From NCBI GenBank assembly GCA_900314995.1, contig OMXK01000014.1, forward strand, positions 1 to 59,420: a stretch of 59,420 nucleotides of DNA, read 5' to 3'. The DNA comes from an uncultured Prevotella sp. GTDB taxonomy: Bacteria; Bacteroidota; Bacteroidia; Bacteroidales; Bacteroidaceae. Below the pieces are notes generated by a model. It had not been told where the DNA came from, made no database searches, and saw nothing but the letters and a program-made list of their open reading frames with translations. A program made the translations under genes and the position numbers. Below, piece by piece: positions 7,781 through 15,499 of the stretch (its first letter is position 1; every line of letters begins with the position of its first letter).

Positions 7781-8320
7781 GTGGCAGAGCTCAACGACTT
7801 ATCTCTCATCACCCAGGTGGCTGTATTCCACAACAAGCGGGCCTTCGACCAGCTTGTCAGGAAATACCAGTCACCTATCCGTCGGTTCTTCCTGAATCAG
7901 ACGCTGGGAGACAGTCAGTTGAGCGATGACCTGGCTCAAGAGACCTTTATCAAGGCCTACGTGAATATCACGAAATTCCGTGGTATGTCGAGCTTCTCCA
8001 CCTGGCTCATGCGAATCGCCTACAATGTTCACTACGACTATGTGCGTTCGCTGCACCAGACTGACGATATCGACAATTCTGCTGCCGTCAGGCAGTCATC
8101 CTCCTCGGGCGACTCCAACTTGAAGATGGATGTCTACGCAGCCCTTGCCCTGCTGAAGCCCGATGAACGGACCTGTGTCACGCTGCAGCTCATCGACGGC
8201 TATCCCATCGACCAGATCAGCAAGATCACTGGGATTCCGGAGAATACGGTGAAGTCGCATTTGAAACGAGGCAAGGATAAAATGGCAAACTATTTAAAAC
8301 AGAATGGCTATGACCGATAA
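7781..8320 (+). CDS. ECF-type RNA polymerase sigma factor
   Basis: A 179-residue sigma-70 family factor of the extracytoplasmic type. I choose the GTG at 7781 because AAAAGG lies just upstream; the frame is open further back into pspC. Region 2 reads DDLAQETFIKAYVNITKFRG, then SSFSTWLMRIAYNVHYDYVR (core and -10 contacts). Region 4 reads KPDERTCVTLQLIDGYPIDQ and ENTVKSHLKRGKDKM (helix-turn-helix). It lies 20 nt behind pspC and overlaps the DUF5056-type gene by 17 nt, which suggests the latter is its membrane regulator. Which promoters it reads is unknown. Confidence 0.9.
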   Translation: MAELNDLSLITQVAVFHNKRAFDQLVRKYQSPIRRFFLNQTLGDSQLSDDLAQETFIKAYVNITKFRGMSSFSTWLMRIAYNVHYDYVRSLHQTDDIDNSAAVRQSSSSGDSNLKMDVYAALALLKPDERTCVTLQLIDGYPIDQISKITGIPENTVKSHLKRGKDKMANYLKQNGYDR

Positions 8321-8693
8321 TGACAATATCATATTAGAGGACTTCTTCAAGCAGGCTGCCCAGCAGCAGATTGAGGATAATGGATTTACGGAGCGGGTGA
8401 TGCAGCATCTGCCCGACGAGACCTATGCGAAGGCTCACAGACTGTCGACGCTGTGGACACTGTTCTGCGTGATTGTAGGCGCAGTGCTGTTCTTCGTGTT
8501 TGGCGGCTGGCAGGTCGTTGTGGGGCTCTATGAAGGTGGTCTCCGCATGCTGCTTGGATGGATGGAGGTGCTGATGGCTACGGCTCCCACGACGGAGATT
8601 CCTGTGAATCCGTGGGTTGTGTTGCTTTTGGTTGCCTTTGTATTAATTTACCTTCCTTATCAAACAGGCCGTAAGTTGTCCTCAGTACTATAA
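8304..8693 (+). CDS. DUF5056-type membrane protein, candidate anti-sigma partner
   Basis: A 129-residue protein with a soluble N-terminal part (LEDFFKQAAQQQIEDNGFTERVMQHLPDE) and two hydrophobic segments, at about 47-75 and 100-120. The NGFTERVMQHLP motif is typical of the small DUF5056 proteins found next to ECF sigma factors in Bacteroidetes. Start at 8304 or 8310 (both ATG); the first overlaps the sigma gene by 17 nt. By position and topology it could hold the sigma factor at the membrane, which is inference. Its last 116 nt overlap the 3' end of the PorE-like gene on the other strand. Confidence 0.7.
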   Translation: MAMTDNDNIILEDFFKQAAQQQIEDNGFTERVMQHLPDETYAKAHRLSTLWTLFCVIVGAVLFFVFGGWQVVVGLYEGGLRMLLGWMEVLMATAPTTEIPVNPWVVLLLVAFVLIYLPYQTGRKLSSVL

Positions 8694-10641
8694 ATTCCGT
8701 GCGACGGTTTAGCTGGTTGCACTGTTCCTGCTGTTCCTCCGGGAGTTGAACGACGAATTCTTCCTTCAGCACGTCGCCCTCCTTGAGGAACGGATATTTT
8801 TCTGCCACCTTGCGCTTGATCTTCTTGGGCTTGCCTTCGCCATATCCCTTTGGCGTCAGTCTGTCGGAGGCGATGCCGTGGGCTATGAGGTAGTTCACCA
8901 CACTCTCCGCGCGCCGCTGCGAGAGTCGTTCGTTATACTGATCCGAACCTTTGTAGTCGGTGTGTGCCGAGAGTTCGATGGTGATGTTCGGATTCTCGTT
9001 CAGCAGATTGACGAGTTCGTCGAGTGCCGTCTGCGATTCTGGGCGCAGGGTGGCCTTGTCGAAGTCGTAGAAGATATTCTCTATCAGCACAGGAGCCGAG
9101 ATGTTCGCCAGCGGGAACTGCAGCACGTATTCCTCTGATTTCGTCACAGGCTCCACGCGCAACTGCTCCTGATGGTTCAGGAATCCCTTGCAGGTGCCGA
9201 GGAACACATAGTCTACGCCTGGCTTGATCTCCTGAGTAAAGGAACCGTCGCCACGGACACTCAACTTCAGGTTTGTGCCGTCGTTGCCCACCATATACAC
9301 TTGTGCGGCAGTCAGTTCGTAGCCATCCTGTTCATACACCCAGCCTTTCACCGTCTGCACGATTTCGGGGTTGTAGAAACTGTAGATATGGTCGTACCCT
9401 CTGGTGTCGCCACGGTTCGAACTGAAATAGCCTCGATTGTATCGGCCCTCGAAGGTCATGCCGAAGTCGTCGCCCTGCGAGTTCAGGGGGGCTACGGGAT
9501 GCTCCAGATTTCGGGCACCTTTCTTCAGGATGTAGATATCCAGTCCGCCCAAGCCGGGATGACCGTCGGAAGAGAAATAAAAATCGCCATTCGGACGGAA
9601 GGCAGGGAATTTCTCATCACCAGCTGTGTTCACCAGCGGCCCCAGATTCTCGATTGTGCCCACTTCGTTGTTGCCAAACAGTCTGCAGCGCCAGATGTCG
9701 TAGCCACCCAGTCCGCCTGGCATGTCACTGACGAAGTAGAGCCACTCGCCGTCGGGGGAGACTGCGGGATGCGCGAAACTCGTGAGTGTGTCTTTGCTGA
9801 TTACGATCTCGGTGGGCTTGCTCCAGGTGGCATCGCTACGGTTGGAGGCTACGATGGTGGCAAAGCGCGGATAGTTGGCATCCGTCTTGCATTGTGTGAG
9901 GTACATCGTGCGGCCGTCGGGCGAGAAACAGCAGACGCCTTCGTCGAAGGCAGAGTTCAGTTCCGAGTCGATGGCCTGGGGCTTTCCCCATTTGCCCTTG
10001 TCGTCTTTCTGCGCCATGAAGATGTCGGCGGCTTTGGCACCCGTGATGCCGCTGTATTCGTCGCCCTGCGCCTGATTGCGGGTGGAGGTGAAGAATAGCT
10101 GTTCGTTGTCATCGCCTGCCAGCATGGGCGAGAACTCTGCGCGGCGCGAGTTGAACTGGTTCTCGCGCTTCACGGTATAGGGCGAGGTCTCTTTCTTCCA
10201 TTGCGGCACCATCTGGGCTGAGTGCAGACCCGTCTTTGCCAGCTGCCAGTGGGGATCGCTCTGCGGCAGCGAGTCCATGGCTGTCTGGAATTGTCTGGCT
10301 GCCTCCTTATAGTTGCCGTTTTTCAGATGCAGCTGTCCCAGATAGAAGTGTGTCAGCGAGTCGTCCTGCTTATAGCGCACGGCATTGTTGTAGGCAGTGA
10401 TGGCTTTGTTGGTAAGCAGGATGCGGCGATAGCACTCAGCCAGCTTCATGGCGCGCTGCCCTTTCAGTTCGCGTTCCTTGCTGGGTGTCTGCGTATAGGC
10501 CTTACGGTACTGGGCGGCAGCGTCATAATATTCGCCGACGGCATAGAACTTGTCGCCTTTCTTCATCGCCTGATCTGCCCCGCAGCCGGCGAGCAGCAGC
10601 GTGGCGACGATGGCGCATAATATGGTAAAATGTCTTCGCAT
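8578..10641 (-). CDS. OmpA-family lipoprotein with TPR and beta-propeller domains, PorE-like
   Basis: A 687-residue outer-membrane lipoprotein (MRRHFTILCAIVATLLLAGC, Cys 20). In order it has TPR-like helices (about 25-150), a PD40/WD40-type propeller (about 165-410) with repeated SPDGRTMYLTQ, SPDGEWLYFVSDMPGGLGGYD and RPNGDFYFSSDGHPGLGGLD, a small beta domain resembling carboxypeptidase-regulatory folds (about 430-510), and a C-terminal OmpA domain (NIFYDFDKATLRP, IELSAHTDYKGSDQYNERLS) that would bind peptidoglycan. This domain order is that of PorE of the type IX secretion system, so that is the best guess; similar lipoproteins exist outside the system. It lies 29 nt behind topB, and its 3' end overlaps the DUF5056-type gene. 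Confidence 0.75.
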   Translation of the reverse strand: MRRHFTILCAIVATLLLAGCGADQAMKKGDKFYAVGEYYDAAAQYRKAYTQTPSKERELKGQRAMKLAECYRRILLTNKAITAYNNAVRYKQDDSLTHFYLGQLHLKNGNYKEAARQFQTAMDSLPQSDPHWQLAKTGLHSAQMVPQWKKETSPYTVKRENQFNSRRAEFSPMLAGDDNEQLFFTSTRNQAQGDEYSGITGAKAADIFMAQKDDKGKWGKPQAIDSELNSAFDEGVCCFSPDGRTMYLTQCKTDANYPRFATIVASNRSDATWSKPTEIVISKDTLTSFAHPAVSPDGEWLYFVSDMPGGLGGYDIWRCRLFGNNEVGTIENLGPLVNTAGDEKFPAFRPNGDFYFSSDGHPGLGGLDIYILKKGARNLEHPVAPLNSQGDDFGMTFEGRYNRGYFSSNRGDTRGYDHIYSFYNPEIVQTVKGWVYEQDGYELTAAQVYMVGNDGTNLKLSVRGDGSFTQEIKPGVDYVFLGTCKGFLNHQEQLRVEPVTKSEEYVLQFPLANISAPVLIENIFYDFDKATLRPESQTALDELVNLLNENPNITIELSAHTDYKGSDQYNERLSQRRAESVVNYLIAHGIASDRLTPKGYGEGKPKKIKRKVAEKYPFLKEGDVLKEEFVVQLPEEQQEQCNQLNRRTEFIVLRTTYGLFDKEGKLIQRQPKATQPTDSQESPSWEP

Positions 10642-10670
10642 ACCTTATATATAACGATATGCAGCGCGAT

Positions 10671-12578
10671 TTATTGTTTTTTCGGCGACGACTTTAGCTT
10701 TTTCAGTTCCTCATCGCTGAGTACGGTCACTCGGCGATTGCTCGGATCAGTCATCACCTGATGGACAATGGCGGCCACCTGGGCCTTCAGTTCCTCGATA
10801 AACTGTCCGGCATCGTATTTCTGATGCTCGATGTCGCGCAGCTTCTTTTCCCAGATACCTGTCAGTTCACAGCTCTTCAACAGTTCCTCGTGGATGAGGT
10901 CGATGAGCTCGATGCCCGTTGGGGTGGCGATGAGGCGCTTGCGGTCGCGCTTGATATAGTGGCGCTTGAAGAGGGTCTCGATAATGCTGGCACGCGAGGA
11001 TGGGCGCCCGATGCCGTTTTCCTTCATAGCGGCGCGCAGTGTCTCGTCTTCCACGAACTTGCCCGCCGTCTCCATGGCGCGCAGCAGTGATGCCTCGTTG
11101 TAGTAGGGCGGAGGCGTCGTCCATTTCTCCGTGAGTGTGGGCTTATGGTCGCCACTCTCGCCTTTTACGAATGTGGGCAGCGTGCGCTCCTCCTCGGAAT
11201 TCTTCTCGGAGTTCTCAGAGTTTTCGGAGGAATCGGAGTTCTCAGAGGTTTCCGAGGACTTCTCTCTGACGATGCGCCAGCCCGGATCGAGAATCTCCTT
11301 ACCTGTCACCTTGAACTCCACGGTCTCGTCAGTGCCCTTCACCTCGCCCAGCACCGTTGTCGTAGAGAACTTGCAGTCGGGCAGGAACACGGCGATAAAC
11401 CTTCTGGCCACGAGGTCGAACACATGGCGCTCGGCATCGCTCAGATTCTGTGGTATCACGCCCGTCGGGATGATGGCGTGGTGGTCAGTCACCTTTGAGG
11501 TGTCGAATACGCGCTTCGACTTCTTCAGCGCCTTGCCGCCGATGGGCTTGATCAGTTCCATGTAGGGCGCAATGCCGCCAAACTTCGTCTGGTAGAGTCC
11601 GTTGAGCGTCTGGCCGCATTTGGGGTAGATGTCGTCGCTCAGATATTGCGTATCCACACGGGGATAGGTCGTGTATTTCTTCTCGTAGAGGCTCTGTATC
11701 AGGTTGAGCGTCATCTCTGCGGAATACGAGAACTTGCGGTTGCAGTCCACCTGTAGCGAGGTGAGGTCGTAGAGCTGTGGCGGCTGTTCCTTGCCTTCCT
11801 TCTTCTCCACCTTCGTCACGGTGAAGGGCTTGCCCTCGATGGTGGCAAAGGCCTTCTCGCCTTCCTCCTTCGAGGTGAACTTGCCCTTGGTAGCTGTGAA
11901 TGTGGTGTCGCGATACACGGTTGCCAGCACCCAGTAAGGCTCGGGCTTGAAGTTCTCGATTTCCTTCTGACGGTTCACGATGAGGGCGAGGGTAGGGGTC
12001 TGCACGCGGCCGATGGAGAGTACCTGACGGTTCTGACCGTATTTCAGCGTGTACAGACGCGTGGCGTTCATGCCCAGCAGCCAGTCGCCGATGGCGCGTG
12101 AGAGACCTGCCAGATAGAGCGGCTGGTAGTCGTTCTGGTCCTTCAGATTGGCAAAACCTTCACGGATGGCCTCGTCAGTCATCGACGAGATCCACAGGCG
12201 CTTCACGGGGCACTTGGCCTGTGCCTTCTGCATCACCCAGCGCTGGATGAGCTCTCCCTCCTGCCCCGCGTCGCCGCAGTTCACGATGCCGTCGGCGGCC
12301 TGCATCAGGCGCTCAATGGTGGCAAACTGCTTCTTGATGCCGTTATCGTCAATCAGCTTGATGCCGAAACGCTGTGGCACCATCGGCAGCTGTGTCAGTG
12401 CCCATGGTTTCCATGCCTGGGTGTAGTCGCCCGGCTCTTTCAGGGTACACAAGTGCCCGAAGGTCCACGTCACTTGATATCCGTTGCCTTCCATATACCC
12501 ATCGTGGGCGCTGTTAGCCCCCAGGATGCGCGCAATATCCCTAGCCACACTGGGCTTCTCTGCTATACAAACTATCAT
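10671..12578 (-). CDS. topB: DNA topoisomerase III (type IA)
   Basis: A 635-residue type IA topoisomerase that cuts one DNA strand through a tyrosine and decatenates replication and recombination intermediates. The Toprim domain starts MIVCIAEKPSVARDIARI and includes GNGYQVTWTFGHLC and the acidic NCGDAGQEGELI. The core has SIGRVQTPTLALIVNRQ, the catalytic Tyr lies in KYTTYPRVDTQYLSDD, and NGIGRPSSRASIIETL closes the gate domain. There are no C-terminal zinc fingers. A low-complexity Ser/Glu/Asn stretch from a 9-nt tandem repeat (11203-11256) lies between PGWRIVREK and TLPTFVKGE. It is probably the housekeeping copy; nothing around it looks like a conjugative element. Confidence 0.93.
   Translation of the reverse strand: MIVCIAEKPSVARDIARILGANSAHDGYMEGNGYQVTWTFGHLCTLKEPGDYTQAWKPWALTQLPMVPQRFGIKLIDDNGIKKQFATIERLMQAADGIVNCGDAGQEGELIQRWVMQKAQAKCPVKRLWISSMTDEAIREGFANLKDQNDYQPLYLAGLSRAIGDWLLGMNATRLYTLKYGQNRQVLSIGRVQTPTLALIVNRQKEIENFKPEPYWVLATVYRDTTFTATKGKFTSKEEGEKAFATIEGKPFTVTKVEKKEGKEQPPQLYDLTSLQVDCNRKFSYSAEMTLNLIQSLYEKKYTTYPRVDTQYLSDDIYPKCGQTLNGLYQTKFGGIAPYMELIKPIGGKALKKSKRVFDTSKVTDHHAIIPTGVIPQNLSDAERHVFDLVARRFIAVFLPDCKFSTTTVLGEVKGTDETVEFKVTGKEILDPGWRIVREKSSETSENSDSSENSENSEKNSEEERTLPTFVKGESGDHKPTLTEKWTTPPPYYNEASLLRAMETAGKFVEDETLRAAMKENGIGRPSSRASIIETLFKRHYIKRDRKRLIATPTGIELIDLIHEELLKSCELTGIWEKKLRDIEHQKYDAGQFIEELKAQVAAIVHQVMTDPSNRRVTVLSDEELKKLKSSPKKQ
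11203..11256. repeat. Six 9-nt tandem units inside topB
   Basis: Units such as TTCTCGGAG, TTCTCAGAG and TTTTCGGAG follow one another without gaps; a further partly matching unit precedes at 11191. In topB they encode alternating Ser, Glu, Asn and Asp (SENSDSSENSENSEK) at a variable loop. The period is a multiple of three, so copy changes would not shift the frame. Confidence 0.8.
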
Positions 12579-12609
12579 CTGGTCTGCCTCCCTAAGTCGG
12601 ATTTGACTG

Positions 12610-12617
12610 CAAAAGTA
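12610..12617 (-). promoter_or_regulatory. -7 promoter element of topB
   Basis: Minus strand TACTTTTG, followed by GCAG, 31 nt upstream of the topB start codon; matches TAnnTTTG. Confidence 0.6.
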
Positions 12618-12761
12618 GGAAGAAAAAGCGAGACTGCCAAAATTTCGGGCATTTTTCTAGTATTGTTTTATCTCCTCTTACCCCTTTAGTCGGGGGAAAT
12701 GAATGGAACTGTATTTTTATCCATAGAATCAGAATAAATATGCGCTATTTTCGGGGAATGA

Positions 12762-12844
12762 GTTTGTCGGTAGCAAACGATCGGTTTCTCGGTAGCAAAC
12801 CCATAGTTTGTCGGTATGTAACTACCAGTTATATGGTAGCAAAC
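12762..12844. repeat. Four iterons with a 22-nt period in the topB-kinase intergenic region
   Basis: Copies start at 12762, 12784, 12806 and 12828, an exact 22-nt spacing. The 17-nt conserved part reads GTTTGTCGGTAGCAAAC in the first copy, GTTTCTCGGTAGCAAAC in the second, and more diverged versions in the third and fourth. Each copy is itself a weak palindrome (GTTTG...CAAAC). The rest of the stretch 12620-12905 shows no gene. A related set with the same period lies at 39884-39960. About two helical turns per unit suggests binding by a protein on one DNA face. Confidence 0.8.
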
Positions 12845-12905
12845 TTTTAGTGTATTTATATGCATTTCTGAGTGATGCAGATATGCAGACAGTGATTCTT
12901 ATTTT

Positions 12906-13041
12906 GGACACTATGACAGTAATGACGGTATTTTCATAAACTTTTCACGCGTACCGTGCAGGAACCTTATTATATACGTGCGGGTGTGCGCGGTACGCGT
13001 GAGGATTCTTAAAATAATCCGTCATTACTGTCATACTGTCC
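12906..13041. repeat. 136-nt inverted-repeat element
   Basis: Outer arms of 23 nt (12906-12928 and 13019-13041) pair with one mismatch and contain TATGACAGTAATGACGG. Inner arms CACGCGTACCG (12946-12956) and CGGTACGCGTG (12991-13001) are perfect. The stretch holds no ORF worth reporting. It could fold as a long hairpin RNA or cruciform, or be a MITE. A minus-strand promoter box lies 33 nt outside its right arm and would transcribe it. Confidence 0.8.
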
Positions 13042-13074
13042 ACGAATGAACACAGCTGTTAAAGAACTCAGGTG

Positions 13075-13082
13075 CAAAGATA
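13075..13082 (-). promoter_or_regulatory. Orphan -7 promoter element reading into the inverted repeat
   Basis: Minus strand TATCTTTG followed by CACC fits the -7 box. The nearest minus-strand gene downstream is topB, about 500 nt away and with its own promoter, so the transcript would consist of the inverted repeat and possibly the iterons. Confidence 0.45.
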
Positions 13083-13159
13083 CAACATTTTTCTGCCATT
13101 TGCAAGTTTTCAGGCGAAAAGTTATATCACAGCCCTATTGCCTAAAAATATCTTCCCAA

Positions 13160-13288
13160 AAGATTATCCCCATCGATTATGATGACGAGATGCATTATGC
13201 CAACAATTTCCTGACGATAGCCCCGCGCCATATCATGGCTGTAGCAGGACAGTCGGAGGAGTTGCAACAGCGTCTCAGATGCCGCTGA
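13160..13288 (+). pseudogene. Orphan gene fragment resembling a guanidino-group-modifying enzyme
   Basis: The frame reads KIIPIDYDDEMHYANNFLTI followed by APRHIMAVAGQSEELQQRL, coherent protein-like sequence of about 36 residues with no proper start or upstream domain. It runs into the last codons of the convergent sensor-kinase gene. The pattern reminds me of the C-terminal part of arginine-deiminase or amidinotransferase-like proteins, but that is a weak memory-based call. I read it as the scrap of a deleted gene; the deletion joint would lie at the kinase stop codon near 13276. Confidence 0.35.
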
Positions 13289-15284
13289 CGATAAAGCGGG
13301 TACCCTTGGTGTAATCCAGATCGAGGGTGACTTCGTAGCCCATAGAGTTGGCGAGGCGGCGAGCCAGCGGCAGGCCGATGCCAAGCGAGTGCTCATCTGG
13401 GTAAAGGCGCACAAAAGGCTCAAAGATGCGCTCAGCGTCTTCAGCGGCCACGGAGGGGCCTTCGTTGGAAACGGCGATGGCATAGGTGCCGTCAGGGCAG
13501 GCATGACAACTCATCCTCACGGCGCCACCAGCGGCATACTTATCCGCATTGTCGAGCAGACAGTTCAGCAGGTCTTGCAACAGCGGATTGGTGTTCACCT
13601 CCACGTCGTCGGCTACCTCTGTCGAGAATTCTGTGGGCAGATGGCGTCCCTGGTCGATGGCCGAGGGGTGCAGGTCCCAAGAATTCAGGATGGTTTCTGC
13701 CACTTCATTCAGTTTGGACCTGTCAGGTTTGGGTATCGGCGCATCGTCGCCATAGAGACTGAAGAGAATGAGCTGGTGGGTGGAGGTGGCCACATGGTAG
13801 GCATCACGGCATACGCAATTGCGTAACTCCATATATTCATCGTGCGGAATCTCTCCATGCCCTTCGATGATGACCTCCGACGTGTTGATCAGTGTGAGCA
13901 GCGGCGAGCGGAGTGCATCCATGCAGATGCGCTTCTCCTCTTCCGTTATGCTGGCAGTGCCCCTGACGTAGGAGTTGAGTACGGGGTCCGTCAGCGATTC
14001 AATGCTTTTGGCGGATGAGATGATGTCGCTGTAGCGCTTGGGGCGCTCCTCGGGCTTCAGCATGAAATTCGGGTCACTGAAGATGCGTGCATAGCCTCTC
14101 AGCACGTTGATAGGCGACTTCAGTTTGTTGTAGATTGTATTGACAAAGGCACGACGAATGGCTTGCCCTGCCTCTGTCTCGCTGCGAGCCTTCTGCAGCT
14201 GAAGGAACTGCTCCTTCAGGCGGCGATTCTTCCGATGGCGGTAGACGAGCATGCCAATGAGCAGGCCGATGATGGCCAGCGCCATCAGGCCGACGATCAC
14301 CAACTGTATGTGTCGTATCTTGGCCTTTTCCTGTTCTGCCTGAAGCAGGTCGATGTCATGTTCCATGTCCTTCGTGTGGATCTCAAGTGCTTCGCGCTCG
14401 TCGAGAAGTCTCAGACTGTCCCTTATTTCCGAGGCACGGAAAGCCTGTTTCCAGTCGCCCATTTGCTTGTAGACGTCGATACGCAACTCCGTGGCCGTCA
14501 GCGGCACATCGATGGAGTCGCACCAGGCAAGAGCCTGCTGATAGTCGTTCTGCATGAGGCATCGGCAAACCATCACCTGATGGAGGTTGGTGGCATTGAA
14601 CTGGTCTGGCTGGTTCTGGCGGATGCTGTCGTATTTGGTGAAATAGCGGTTGAAAGCCTTGCGGTCACCTAGCGTATTGGCGATGATGCAACGGTAGCCC
14701 AGCACACCGCTTTCGTACATCGGATTCTGCAGCATTTGTCGGGGCAGGCTGTCGAGGCATGCCATCGCTTCTGCGGGACGCGTAAAACTGAGCGACTGTG
14801 CCAGCGAGAGATATGAATTGAACACTGCTGCGGGCTCCTTTTCGGCGTCGATACCCTGCAGTGCACGACGGAAATACTTCTCGCCTTCCTCTGGCTGATT
14901 GCGACCGTTGAAGAACAAACCCATTCCCAGATGGGTCGTGTAGAGATACTGCTCCTGATGGCGATCCTTGATGTCGTCCGTGATGTAGTTGATCTCGGCG
15001 AACGCACGATGGAAATACTTGTGGTTGACATCGTAGATAACACGATTCAGCCATGCACGGTAGTATTTCTCCCAGTCCTGGCGGCTTTCCAGATAGTTCA
15101 TGAAAGCCTCATGCGCCTGATAGAAGTCGGAGTCGCTGCCGTTCATCTGGGCATCATAGACGCGCTGGAACAAGACCTGCTCCTTATCCTCTGGCAGCTG
15201 CTTATCGAGTGTCGTAGGTTTCTGCCTGGCAGTAAGCGTCGTGCTTACAACCAGCATAACCATCCAACAGACAATCCTTTTCAT
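13275..15284 (-). CDS. TPR sensor kinase-like protein lacking the phosphoacceptor histidine
   Basis: A 669-residue membrane protein. The start at 15284 gives a signal (MKRIVCWMVMLVVSTTLTA); an ATG 24 nt upstream would precede it with polar residues. TPR-like helices fill about 25-310, a membrane segment (VIVGLMALAIIGLLIGMLVY) lies near 322-343, and a basic coiled segment follows. The phosphorylation hairpin reads FVNTIYNKLKSPINVL, where kinases have F..N.SHEIRTPLN; the His is Asn 386. A second hairpin-like segment reads MDALRSPLLTL with Asp 456 at the same place. The C-terminal ATPase fold has LLNCLLDNADKY, VSNEGPSV and SLGIGLPLARRLA. It may be a pseudokinase that regulates allosterically or by protein binding. 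No response regulator is adjacent. Confidence 0.75.
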   Translation of the reverse strand: MKRIVCWMVMLVVSTTLTARQKPTTLDKQLPEDKEQVLFQRVYDAQMNGSDSDFYQAHEAFMNYLESRQDWEKYYRAWLNRVIYDVNHKYFHRAFAEINYITDDIKDRHQEQYLYTTHLGMGLFFNGRNQPEEGEKYFRRALQGIDAEKEPAAVFNSYLSLAQSLSFTRPAEAMACLDSLPRQMLQNPMYESGVLGYRCIIANTLGDRKAFNRYFTKYDSIRQNQPDQFNATNLHQVMVCRCLMQNDYQQALAWCDSIDVPLTATELRIDVYKQMGDWKQAFRASEIRDSLRLLDEREALEIHTKDMEHDIDLLQAEQEKAKIRHIQLVIVGLMALAIIGLLIGMLVYRHRKNRRLKEQFLQLQKARSETEAGQAIRRAFVNTIYNKLKSPINVLRGYARIFSDPNFMLKPEERPKRYSDIISSAKSIESLTDPVLNSYVRGTASITEEEKRICMDALRSPLLTLINTSEVIIEGHGEIPHDEYMELRNCVCRDAYHVATSTHQLILFSLYGDDAPIPKPDRSKLNEVAETILNSWDLHPSAIDQGRHLPTEFSTEVADDVEVNTNPLLQDLLNCLLDNADKYAAGGAVRMSCHACPDGTYAIAVSNEGPSVAAEDAERIFEPFVRLYPDEHSLGIGLPLARRLANSMGYEVTLDLDYTKGTRFIVSGI

Positions 15285-15351
15285 ATTTATATCAAATACT
15301 TCTGTCATGATAATGTCAGTCTATCTTTAACTAGGTTTATGAAAGACACTG

Positions 15352-15359
15352 CAAAAGTA
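15352..15359 (-). promoter_or_regulatory. -7 promoter element of the sensor kinase-like gene
   Basis: Minus strand TACTTTTG followed by CAGTG, 67 nt upstream of the chosen start codon; matches TAnnTTTG. Confidence 0.6.
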
Positions 15360-15463
15360 TGAAAAATCACTGATATTTGCAATAGTTAAGGGGTGGATTG
15401 GAGCAGATTTTGTTAATTCTGAAACATTTTTTGCATATTCTGCTACTTGGAGCCCAAATGCAA

Positions 15464-15490
15464 CTCCCCGTCAACGGTTTTGGCGGGGAG
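15464..15490. terminator. Hairpin behind the glycan operon
   Basis: Arms CTCCCCG and CGGGGAG with an inner CCGT/ACGG pair lie 9 nt behind the stop codon of the epimerase gene (minus). There is no long T-run on the minus strand, so termination efficiency is uncertain. Confidence 0.5.
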
Positions 15491-15499
15491 CATGATTAT

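Noticed and set aside
10671-12578. topB as a marker of a conjugative element
   Set aside because: No tra, mob, integrase or attachment sites are found nearby; it sits with a PorE-like gene and looks chromosomal.
12717-12725. DnaA box and chromosomal origin near the iterons
   Set aside because: TTATCCATA is one base off the DnaA consensus and stands alone; dnaA, dnaN or similar genes are not nearby.
12762-12844. CRISPR array for the 22-nt units
   Set aside because: Only about 17 of 22 bases are conserved, leaving 5 nt between cores, far too short for spacers.
13046-13159. Full 80-codon plus-strand ORF starting at 13046
   Set aside because: Its first 38 codons run over the orphan promoter and have no protein character; only the part from 13160 looks like coding sequence.
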